Made by a program: the position numbers and the translations under genes
Assembly: GCA_030431455.1 (NCBI GenBank)
Contig: JAUIJE010000006.1
Coordinates: forward strand, 186,001-250,000
Reading direction: 5' to 3'
Origin: a bacterium
Lineage (GTDB): Bacteria; Myxococcota; UBA727; JAUIJE01
Length of the DNA stretch: 64,000 bases
Part shown: piece by piece, positions 15,634-24,484 of the stretch
How the letters are laid out: the number at the start of each line of letters is the position of its first letter
Numbering within the stretch: position 1 is the first letter of the stretch
Notes under the pieces: generated by a model
The model's database searches: none
What the model saw: only the letters and a program-made list of their open reading frames with translations
What the model was told of the DNA's origin: nothing

Positions 15634-18228
15634 CTATTTCTTGGGCTCAGGACAGCCCGGCAGCCCCGCCCACCGCAAGCACGGTGGCACGTGGCTGAGC
15701 ACGAACTCCATTTCGTAGAGGTACTCGGCATCGGACGTGTCCTGAACCGGCTCGCCGGTGTCGCTCCAACGCCAGGTCAACCACCGCGACACTTGATTGT
15801 CGGGGAGGGTCTTGACGTGCTGGCCGCCGAGGTCGCTGAGGGCGTTGTTGTCATAGGCATTGGCCAACCGGACCGCCTGCTCCCCAACGATGGACTCGTC
15901 GGCGTCTTCGATGTTGTCCAGGTCCGACTCCAGGATCAGCAGGCTGAGCTCCTCCTGATAGCGGTACCGCGGCAGCCAGAAGTAGGCGGGCCAGGGCGCG
16001 CCCCCATCGGTGGTGGCGTCGATGGTCGGCAGCGGGTCGAAGTGGCTGGTGTGATCGCTCACGTTGCTGGCGGTGACCACGTCCCCGAGCTTGGGCCCCA
16101 GCTCGAGCGCGAGGTAGAGCTCGTCGTACCAGGTGGTGGAGTCCTCTTCCTCGATCACGCTGATGGTCAAGGGGTGAAAGTACGTGAGGTCGGTGCGGTG
16201 GGCGACCCGCGTGAGCCCCACGAAGGTCGGGTCCGGCCGGCTCACCCGGAGCAGCACGTCTTGGTGACTCGCGGGGCGGAGTTCGCCCTTGATCGCGCGG
16301 AGGCGAATGCCCTGGGCGGCGAAGTCGGTGAGGTTGTCCCAGGTCAGGAAGTTCGGACCTCCTTCGGCCACGGTGGGGTTGGGCAAGGGCAGGTTGCCCA
16401 ACGTGCGAAACGCGAAGGTGAACTCGGGAAGTGGCACCGGGGTGAACTCTGCGGTGACGCTGAAATCATGTTCAACCGGTTGGGCATCGTCCGCGCTGTC
16501 GACGGTGACGCGGAAGAAGAGTGACTCGTTGAAGGCCAAGGGCTTGTTGGGCCAGATCGCGATCTCGCCGTTGTCATCGCCGGCGAGAAGGATGCAGGCT
16601 TCGGCCGGAGACTGGCAGTCGAAGCGATCGAGAATCAATGTATAGGGAGTTGTGGCATTGCGATTCTGTCCGTCCTTGTTGGTGCCGACGAAGGTCCGCA
16701 CGTAGTAGGGCGGGTTGTCGAGCTTGTAGATGCGTCGGTCGGGGCCCTCGTCGATGCGAGGTTCGAGGGGGCGGGTCAGGTCGTAGGGCGCGTAGACCTC
16801 GGCCGCGGTGGGAACCCCGCTGGTGGTGACCACGTTGTAGGTGCCGGGTTCACCGTCGAGGATCGTCCACTGCATCTGCCCCGGGACGGTGATGGCCAGG
16901 CTCTCGGTGATGGTCTGCCCCAGGCCCACAAAATTGTAGCCGGCCCGCCGCGGGGTTTCGCGGGTGAGGGGGGTATCGTCCGGGACCAGCAAGAGGTCGA
17001 CCGCGGCGGGGAGGTGGTCGCTCAGGCGTCCGCCCACGCCGGACAAGTCCCAGGGCGTGGTGAGGTGTTGGGGGATGAGCTGGTTGATGTGGAGGGACGG
17101 TTGGGCGCTCCGCGACGTGCCGCGGTAGGCGATGTAGTCCAGGCGATGGCCCTGGTCGAACCGTTCGGGATCCGAGAGGTCGGTGTAGAAGGAGAGACCG
17201 TTGGTGCGCCCGAGGTCATCGGGGCTGGTGTCGAAGGCCCACGCGTCGACGAGGTAGGCCCCGCGGTCCTGACACCATCCGAGGTCTTTGTCCCCGCAGC
17301 GAAGCGGGATCGGACCGTAGCCGGAAGGGTTGAAGAAGTAGTCCCACTGTCCGGTGTCGCACGTGTCCGCCGGGGGGGTGTAGGGGTTTCCGTCGATGTT
17401 GAGATCGCCGATGAGCACGATGTTGTGGCTGAAGGGATCCATGGTGTTGAGCTGGTTGTTCACATCGGGGGTGGCGTCGCGAAGCAGCTTGTCAATCTGG
17501 TCGAACGCCTTGGCGCGGTCGGCCCGCTTGGCACAGATTTCATCCTGGTTGTCGTACACGTAGTTGGCCACGAAGTGGGAAAACACCACGTACAGCGACT
17601 CGCCCATGGGCAGGCCAACTTTTACCAACCCCGCGCCCTTGGAGGAGTAGCAGTCCGGTTGGTCCCACACCGGCTCGTAGGCGTAGGACGAATCACACGT
17701 GAAGCGGGTGAAGCCGACGTAGCCTTCGTTGGATTCGGCGTACTTGCTGTCGCCGTTCACCCAGCCGAGAAAGGTGTCCGACAGGTTGTTCACCTGTGAT
17801 TCGTCTTCGGCACCGAAAAAAGGCGCGTAGTTGTCCTGGCTGTCGAGGTCCATCTGTTCAAACGGATGAACCGAGAACAGCATGAGGCCGGAGTCTTGCA
17901 GGTCCGGCCCGTGGCGGATGTAGTCCACGTGGTAGGGGTAGTCCTTGTCGAGAAGCGACACAAATGTCGCCCGCGAGTCTTCGTCGAAGACCTCCTGCAG
18001 GGCCACGATTTCGAAGTCGGACGCGCGGATGTTCTCCGCGATCACCGCGGCCCGGTCGAGGTCGGTGAGGCCACCGCCGTAGGGATCGTAGAAGTGGCCG
18101 TCCTGGTTGGCGATGTCGTCCTTTTGTTGGACGTTGTAGGTGGCGATGCGCACGTTGCGGGCTTGTGCCGCGGCGGACGAATGCACCGCGGCCACCGCCA
18201 CGCACGTGGCGAAGATGGATCGAATCAT
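15634..18228 (-). CDS. Secreted endonuclease/exonuclease/phosphatase-fold protein
   Basis: Protein of 864 residues. The ATG at 18228 has GGGAG upstream and begins a signal peptide (MIRSIFATCVAVAAVHSSAAAQA). The catalytic domain (about 24-440) shows the fold landmarks VRIATYNVQ, IVALQEV, L-I-G-D-L-N-I-D-G and S-D-H-L-P, with the metal-binding Glu and the His near its end. Such enzymes cleave phosphodiesters (DNA, RNA, phospholipids). The second half (about 440-864) looks like beta-sandwich segments with acidic loops and no family I recognise, ending in a small Cys/Pro tail. It is probably released or surface-bound; the natural substrate is unknown. It is followed by a terminator. Confidence 0.82.
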   Translation of the reverse strand: MIRSIFATCVAVAAVHSSAAAQARNVRIATYNVQQKDDIANQDGHFYDPYGGGLTDLDRAAVIAENIRASDFEIVALQEVFDEDSRATFVSLLDKDYPYHVDYIRHGPDLQDSGLMLFSVHPFEQMDLDSQDNYAPFFGAEDESQVNNLSDTFLGWVNGDSKYAESNEGYVGFTRFTCDSSYAYEPVWDQPDCYSSKGAGLVKVGLPMGESLYVVFSHFVANYVYDNQDEICAKRADRAKAFDQIDKLLRDATPDVNNQLNTMDPFSHNIVLIGDLNIDGNPYTPPADTCDTGQWDYFFNPSGYGPIPLRCGDKDLGWCQDRGAYLVDAWAFDTSPDDLGRTNGLSFYTDLSDPERFDQGHRLDYIAYRGTSRSAQPSLHINQLIPQHLTTPWDLSGVGGRLSDHLPAAVDLLLVPDDTPLTRETPRRAGYNFVGLGQTITESLAITVPGQMQWTILDGEPGTYNVVTTSGVPTAAEVYAPYDLTRPLEPRIDEGPDRRIYKLDNPPYYVRTFVGTNKDGQNRNATTPYTLILDRFDCQSPAEACILLAGDDNGEIAIWPNKPLAFNESLFFRVTVDSADDAQPVEHDFSVTAEFTPVPLPEFTFAFRTLGNLPLPNPTVAEGGPNFLTWDNLTDFAAQGIRLRAIKGELRPASHQDVLLRVSRPDPTFVGLTRVAHRTDLTYFHPLTISVIEEEDSTTWYDELYLALELGPKLGDVVTASNVSDHTSHFDPLPTIDATTDGGAPWPAYFWLPRYRYQEELSLLILESDLDNIEDADESIVGEQAVRLANAYDNNALSDLGGQHVKTLPDNQVSRWLTWRWSDTGEPVQDTSDAEYLYEMEFVLSHVPPCLRWAGLPGCPEPKK

Positions 18229-18393
18229 CGGAACTCCCAAGTTGTGTGTCAGCCGGCCCACACCCGGTGCCGGCGCAAGGGGGTGTTTCGGGTTCCGATC
18301 TGTCGCGGTGCGTGCGCAGGGCCCGGTGCGTGAGGATTGTGACGGCTTGACCGCGGTCACCACCGCTGTGTGCAGGGGCATTGTGTCGCGGGC

Positions 18394-18420
18394 AAAACAA
18401 AAGGGCCCCGGCGGGCCCTT
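18394..18420 (-). terminator. Rho-independent terminator of the acyl-CoA dehydrogenase gene
   Basis: On the plus strand AAGGGCCC (18401-18408), CGGC loop and GGGCCCTT (18413-18420) make a perfect 8-bp stem. On the minus strand it is followed by TTTTGTTTT (complement of 18394-18402). It lies about 21 bases after the stop at 18442. Confidence 0.85.
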
Positions 18421-18441
18421 CTGCGTGGGGGAGGCGTGGGA

Positions 18442-20268
18442 TCAGAACACGTCCTCGGGCACATCCATGAGCGAGAGCTCGCTTTTCTCGACGAGCTTGC
18501 GCGCGAGGGTCAGGCCCGGCAGCACGTTGTGGGCAAAGAACTGGGCCGAGGCGACCTTACCGTCGTAGTACTTGCGGTCTTGCTCGTGAGCGGTCTCACG
18601 CTTCTCGATCGCCACCGCGGCGTGTTCGATCAGCAGCCACCCGATGGTGAGCTCGGCGAGGGCGAACAACATGCGGTTGCCCTGCAGGCCCACGTGGTAG
18701 ACCGACTCGCCCATCTTGCCCATCATCGCCATGAACATCCCGCCCACGTCGTCAATGCCGCGCTTGAGCAGCGCCCGCTCCGCGGCGAGGATGTCCCCGC
18801 CCTTGTTGCTGTCCACCGTTTCTTGCATGCGGCCCAGCAAACCGCGCAGGGTCTCGCCTTGGTCGCGCCCGACCTTGCGGAAGAAGAGGTCCAGCGCCTG
18901 GATGTGCGTGGTCCCCTCGTACAAGGTGTCGATCTTCTGATCGCGGATGTACTGCTCGATGGGGTAGTCCTGGCAGAAGCCAGACCCGCCGAACAGCTGG
19001 AGCGCGTCGGACAACAGGGTCCACGCCTTGTCCGAGCAGTAGCCTTTGATCAGCGGCAGCATCAGGTCGTTGAGCCGGTCGATCTTCTTGCCTTCCTCCG
19101 ACTTGTGCCCCCCCGCGAGCTGGACCTTGTCTTGGATCGCGGCCGCGTACAGCGCCATGGCGCGCATGCCCTCGGCGTGGCTCTTGAGATTCATCAACAT
19201 CCGGCGCACGTCGGGGTGCTGCATGATCGTGACCCGGGGGGAGGCCTTGTCCATCACCTTGGTGAGGTCGGGCCCTTGCACCCGCTCCTTGGCGTACTCG
19301 AGGGCGTTGAAGTACGCGGTGGACACGTGGCTCATCGACTTCACGCCAATGCACATGCGCGCCTGCTCGATGATCATGAACATCTGGCGGATGCCGTCGT
19401 GCACCTCGCCCATGAGGTAGCCCACGCAGGGCTTGCCTTCGTCGCCGCCGAGGGTGAGCTCACAAGTGGCGGAGGCCTTGATGCCCATCTTCTTTTCGAT
19501 GTTGGTGACCTTGACCCCGTTGCGCTCGCCGAGGGTGCCGTCCTCGTTGACGATGTATTTCGGAACGATGAACAGGGACAAGCCCTTGGTGCCGGGGGCG
19601 CCGCCCTCGGGCCGGGCGAGGACCATGTGTACGATGTTCTCGGGGTGGTCGAAGTCGCCGTTGGTGATGAAACGCTTCACGCCCTCGAGGTGGTAGACAT
19701 CGCCTTCGACGTGTTTGGCCTTTGACCGGCCCGCGCCCACGTCGGAGCCGGCGTTGGGCTCGGTGAGCACCATGGTCGCGCCCCAGTGGCGGTCGATGAG
19801 ATTCTGCACGAAGAGCTTCTTCTGCTTTTCGGTGGCGCAGGCGTCGATGACCCGGGCGATGAAGCTGCCAAAGAAATAAAAGCCCGCCGCCGCGTTGGCC
19901 CCCACCACCATCTCCCAGCCCGCCCACACCAGCGAGGGGGGGGCGCCGTAGCCGCCGAGCCGCTCGGGAAGATCGAGGCGATGCCACTCGGCCTCGTACC
20001 AGGCGTTGAGCGCGGCGGTGATCTCCTCCGGTACAGTGACATTGCCGTCGCCGTCCAGGGTCAAGGGGGTGCGGTCCCCGGCGACGTAGCTCGCGGCCAG
20101 CGGGCCTTCGGCGTACTTGCGGATGCCGTCGAGGGAGGCGCGCGCGGTGTCTTCGTCCATGGGCGCGAACGGCCCTTGGCCGAGCACCCCGTCTTGCACT
20201 TTGAGGTACTCGAACAGGTTGAACTCGACGTCGCGCATGTTCGGCTTGTAGTGGGTTTCGCTGGTCAT
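18442..20268 (-). CDS. Acyl-CoA dehydrogenase, about 600-residue FadE-type with C-terminal extension
   Basis: Protein of 608 residues, starting at the ATG at 20268 with CCGGAGG upstream; the frame is open to 20499 but lacks such a site. It catalyses the first step of beta-oxidation, making the trans-2-enoyl-CoA with FAD. Family landmarks are TEPNAGSDVG, L-F-I-V-P-K-Y, L-F-G-G-S-G-F-C-Q-D-Y-P-I-E-Q-Y-I-R-D and the YEGTTHIQALDL box, with a helical C-terminal domain of about 130 residues as in other 600-residue members. The promoter region carries a palindromic operator at 20310-20325 shared with two other fatty-acid genes, so it is probably repressed by one regulator. Confidence 0.92.
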   Translation of the reverse strand: MTSETHYKPNMRDVEFNLFEYLKVQDGVLGQGPFAPMDEDTARASLDGIRKYAEGPLAASYVAGDRTPLTLDGDGNVTVPEEITAALNAWYEAEWHRLDLPERLGGYGAPPSLVWAGWEMVVGANAAAGFYFFGSFIARVIDACATEKQKKLFVQNLIDRHWGATMVLTEPNAGSDVGAGRSKAKHVEGDVYHLEGVKRFITNGDFDHPENIVHMVLARPEGGAPGTKGLSLFIVPKYIVNEDGTLGERNGVKVTNIEKKMGIKASATCELTLGGDEGKPCVGYLMGEVHDGIRQMFMIIEQARMCIGVKSMSHVSTAYFNALEYAKERVQGPDLTKVMDKASPRVTIMQHPDVRRMLMNLKSHAEGMRAMALYAAAIQDKVQLAGGHKSEEGKKIDRLNDLMLPLIKGYCSDKAWTLLSDALQLFGGSGFCQDYPIEQYIRDQKIDTLYEGTTHIQALDLFFRKVGRDQGETLRGLLGRMQETVDSNKGGDILAAERALLKRGIDDVGGMFMAMMGKMGESVYHVGLQGNRMLFALAELTIGWLLIEHAAVAIEKRETAHEQDRKYYDGKVASAQFFAHNVLPGLTLARKLVEKSELSLMDVPEDVF

Positions 20269-20309
20269 CAAATCCTCCGGCCGCGCGCCTCCGATCGGGC
20301 GCGCTGACA

Positions 20310-20325
20310 TTGACATCAATGTCAA
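20310..20325. promoter_or_regulatory. Operator palindrome TTGACAT-CA-ATGTCAA
   Basis: A perfect 7-2-7 inverted repeat located 42 bases upstream of the acyl-CoA dehydrogenase start at 20268. The same repeat occurs, with at most one change per half, at 23111-23126 and 27250-27265, each just before a beta-oxidation gene. This is best explained as one DNA-binding site of a fatty-acid repressor; the regulator itself is not in the window. Confidence 0.75.
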
Positions 20326-20346
20326 CGACCTAACGCGATGTGTCAA
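20318..20346 (-). promoter_or_regulatory. Putative promoter overlapped by the operator
   Basis: On the minus strand TTGACA (20346-20341), 17-base spacer, GACATT (20323-20318) as a weak -10. The -10 lies inside the operator palindrome, which would block RNA polymerase when the repressor is bound. Confidence 0.4.
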
Positions 20347-20476
20347 GGGTGACTTTGCCTGCGGTGTCGTACTGTCACCCACACGACGAGGACGCCGCCC
20401 CCAGTCGGTCTTGGCAAGCGCCGCCAGCGAAGGCATGACCCGGCGGTGAACCGGCTCCGGCCGGATGGGGGAAGAG

Positions 20477-21800
<1,324 letters not shown>

Positions 21801-21829
<29 letters not shown>

Positions 21830-22442
21830 CCGGGTTGGGGTCGGCGGGCCCGGCCTTGTCGGCCAGGGCCCGGGCGCGTTTTTCCGACTCGGTCTTGAGC
21901 GACCGCGCGGCGGCGATGAAGCTCACCACGTTCACCCCGATGGTGATGGTCTGATCTTTGTCGTCGAGGCTCGAGACCACGCTGCTGAAGTTCTTGATGT
22001 TGCCCCAGTAGGTCACCCGGGTGCCCCGGGGCACGGTCTCCAGCTGCCAAGTGAAGGTGCTGCCCTCGACGTCCCCCTCGACGATGAGGATGTCGGCCCG
22101 CCGCTTCTGGGCGTCCATCTTGTACCGGGAGGTGTAGTTGGTGGACACGATGGGGGTGTCGATGTCGAACTCCACGAAGTGGTAGCCGTCCTTTTCTTTG
22201 ACCTCGACCTCTTCGCACCGGGGCATAAACCGTGGATAGCTGCGGAAGTCGGCCAGGGTGTCCCACACCACCTGCACCGGAGCGTCGATGTCGATCACCA
22301 CCGTGGACCCCTTGAACTTCCCGCGCTGATCGTAGTCCACCCGGGCGAGGGGGCCCTTCTTGAGCATGCTCGTCAATGTGTCTGCAAGAACCGGCGGGGC
22401 CGCCAGCAACGCGGCGAGAACGGGGACGAGGGTCTTTTTCAT
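21801..22442 (-). CDS. Secreted SRPBCC/START-like lipid-binding protein
   Basis: Protein of 213 residues with a signal peptide ([20 protein letters not shown]) when started at 22442; a longer frame to 22499 would bury the signal. The mature part (about 40-185) has the pattern [24 protein letters not shown], the cyclase/dehydrase-like START fold that binds hydrophobic ligands in a deep pocket. The C-terminal helix is Ala/Lys-rich. Ligand unknown. The last 29 bases overlap the end of the flavoprotein gene on the other strand. Confidence 0.78.
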
Positions 22443-22573
22443 GCCCTCTGGTAGCACGGCGGGGACGGTGGCGCGGGCCCCCGGCGGTGCCCATCTCACA
22501 CCCGCGAACCCCCGTGCATCGGAGCGTCCCGCGCCCTATGACGAGGTCTCGTTTTGTCCGCCGGAGGTGCATC

Positions 22574-23020
22574 ATGTCCACCCGCCAGGGTTTGGTTCTC
22601 ACTTTGTTGGTGCTCTTGGCCTGGGCGGTTACGGTGGCGGCCAACCCCCCGGCCGCCGCGCCCCCGGCGCACAACCCGGTGCAGGTTGAGATGCAGGCCC
22701 TGCAAGCCGCGATGCAACAGAGCGTGGCCGCGATCGCGGCCGGGGACGTGCGCGGTCTGCCAAAGCTCCTGCATGCGGTGCACACCGCGGGGGGCGACAC
22801 CAACAAGGCCCTCGACGACGGCCGCTACCATCCCCCCCAGGGGAAAGACCAGCTGGAGACGTTCCGCCGGCTCGACCACGCCTTTCACGCTGAGATGATC
22901 AAGATGGTCAAAGCCGCGCGCAAAAACGACGTCGCCACCGTCGCGCAGCAACATGGGGTGCTCATGAGCAAATGCCACGCCTGCCACGCGGTGTTTCGCC
23001 ATCCCCCCGCGGCGCGCTGA
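22574..23020 (+). CDS. Cytochrome c'-type mono-haem protein
   Basis: Secreted protein of 148 residues with a signal peptide (cleavage near residue 23) and a four-helix-bundle-like mature part. The haem motif CHACH is close to the C-terminus (134-138), as in the cytochrome c'/c-556 family. These proteins bind NO or carry electrons in the periplasm. CCGGAGG (22561-22567) supports the ATG at 22574. It is divergent from the START-like gene and lies upstream of the thiolase with a 118-base gap that holds an operator. Confidence 0.8.
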   Translation: MSTRQGLVLTLLVLLAWAVTVAANPPAAAPPAHNPVQVEMQALQAAMQQSVAAIAAGDVRGLPKLLHAVHTAGGDTNKALDDGRYHPPQGKDQLETFRRLDHAFHAEMIKMVKAARKNDVATVAQQHGVLMSKCHACHAVFRHPPAAR

Positions 23021-23110
23021 CATTGTGCGGTACTGGTCCGTTTTGGCTTGGGGCTGCGGGCTAAATGACGCCTTGCGTTAGCACCCAAAAGATCGCAGAT
23101 TGGTCTGGCG

Positions 23111-23126
23111 TTGACACAAATGTCAA
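23111..23126. promoter_or_regulatory. Operator palindrome TTGACAC-AA-ATGTCAA
   Basis: The same 7-2-7 inverted repeat as at 20310 and 27250, with one mismatch between the halves. It ends 12 bases before the thiolase ATG and directly abuts CGGAGG, so bound repressor would also hide the translation start region of the mRNA template. Confidence 0.7.
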
Positions 23127-23138
23127 TCGGAGGACGCG

Positions 23139-24452
23139 ATGGCGAAGAAGGCACCAAAAGTGACGAAAGGCCGCGAGGCCGTGCTCGTGGCGGGGTCGCG
23201 CACCCCGTTTTTGAAATCCAACGGCGCGTATCGGCCGTTCATGGCCCACGACCTCGGGCGCTTCGCGGTCCAAGGGCTGTTCGAGCGCACCGGCCTCGAC
23301 CCCGCCCTCATCGAGCTGGTGGTGATGGGCACCGTGGTCCAGGACCCCCGCACCTCCAACGTCGCGCGTGAAATTGCATTGGGGGCGCAGGTGCCCCAGC
23401 GCGTGCCCGCGTTCACCACCACCTTGGCGTGCATCTCCGCCAACGTGGCCGCCACCACCTGCGTCGAGCACATCCGCGCCGGCCAGGTCGACGTCGCCCT
23501 GTGCGGCGGCACCGAGACCTTCTCCGACCCGCCGATTCGCTTGAGCAAGAATTTGCGCCAAGCGTTGGTGAAGCTGCAGAAGGCCAAGGGGCCCGCCGAC
23601 TACCTCGCCATCCTCGGTCAGCTCTCCCCCAAAGATGTCATCCCCGACATCCCCTCGGCGTCGGAGTTCTCCACCGGCCTGACCATGGGCCAAGGCTGTG
23701 AGCGCCTCGCGCGCCGGTGGGGGGTGACCCGGGAAGAGACCGACGAGTTTGCCGCGCGCTCGCACGTGCTCGCGGACCGGGCCTGGAAAGAGGGCCTGCT
23801 CGCCGAGGAGGTCGCGCCGGTGCAGCTGCCGCCGAAGTTCGACACCGTGGACAAGGACAACGGTCCCCGGGGGGACACCACCGTCGAGGGCCTGGCCAAA
23901 CTCAAGCCCGCGTTCGACAAAAAGCACGGCATCATCACCGCCGGGAGCAGCTCGTTTTTGACCGACGGCGCCTCCGCGGTCCTGCTCATGGCCGAGGAGC
24001 GCGCCAGTGAGCTCGGCTACGACGCCAAGGCCAAGATCAAGGACTACACCTACGGTGCCGGTGACCCCCTCGAGGAGCTTCTCATGGGGCCGGCGTTCAC
24101 CATCCCGGTGCTGCTCGAGCGCAACGGGCTCAGCGTCGACGACGTGGACGTGTGGGAGATCCACGAGGCGTTCGCGGCCCAGATGGTGGCCAACCTGCGG
24201 GCCCTCAAGGACGACACCTTCGCCAAAGAGCGCCTGGGCATGAAGAAAGCCATCGGCGAGATTCCCCTCGAGAAGCTCAACGTGTGGGGGGGCTCGGTGT
24301 CGGTGGGCCATCCCTTCGGCGCCACCGGGGGGCGGCTTTTGACCACCGCCGCCCACCGCTTGAATCTCTCGGGCAAAAAGTACGCGGTGGTGGCGGGGTG
24401 TGCCGCCGGGGGCCAAGGCTCCGCCATCCTCCTCGAGAACGCTCAGCTCTGA
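23139..24452 (+). CDS. Acetyl-CoA acyltransferase (3-ketoacyl-CoA thiolase, FadI-type)
   Basis: Thiolase of 437 residues that cleaves 3-ketoacyl-CoA with CoA to release acetyl-CoA, the last step of beta-oxidation. The nucleophile is Cys98 in T-T-L-A-C-I-S-A-N. The other active residues are in IHEAFAA and G-H-P-F-G-A-T-G-G-R, and Cys in VAGCAAGGQG near the C-terminus. The length fits FadI better than the shorter FadA. CGGAGG precedes the ATG at 23139. It forms an operon with the trifunctional gene 32 bases downstream, the usual pairing as FadIJ complex. Confidence 0.93.
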   Translation: MAKKAPKVTKGREAVLVAGSRTPFLKSNGAYRPFMAHDLGRFAVQGLFERTGLDPALIELVVMGTVVQDPRTSNVAREIALGAQVPQRVPAFTTTLACISANVAATTCVEHIRAGQVDVALCGGTETFSDPPIRLSKNLRQALVKLQKAKGPADYLAILGQLSPKDVIPDIPSASEFSTGLTMGQGCERLARRWGVTREETDEFAARSHVLADRAWKEGLLAEEVAPVQLPPKFDTVDKDNGPRGDTTVEGLAKLKPAFDKKHGIITAGSSSFLTDGASAVLLMAEERASELGYDAKAKIKDYTYGAGDPLEELLMGPAFTIPVLLERNGLSVDDVDVWEIHEAFAAQMVANLRALKDDTFAKERLGMKKAIGEIPLEKLNVWGGSVSVGHPFGATGGRLLTTAAHRLNLSGKKYAVVAGCAAGGQGSAILLENAQL

Positions 24453-24484
24453 TCATCAGTTCGCTATTCATGAATGGGGGCGCC

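Noticed and set aside
23061-24416. Minus-strand frame opposite the thiolase
   Set aside because: Antisense shadow of a clear thiolase; no start signal or motif.
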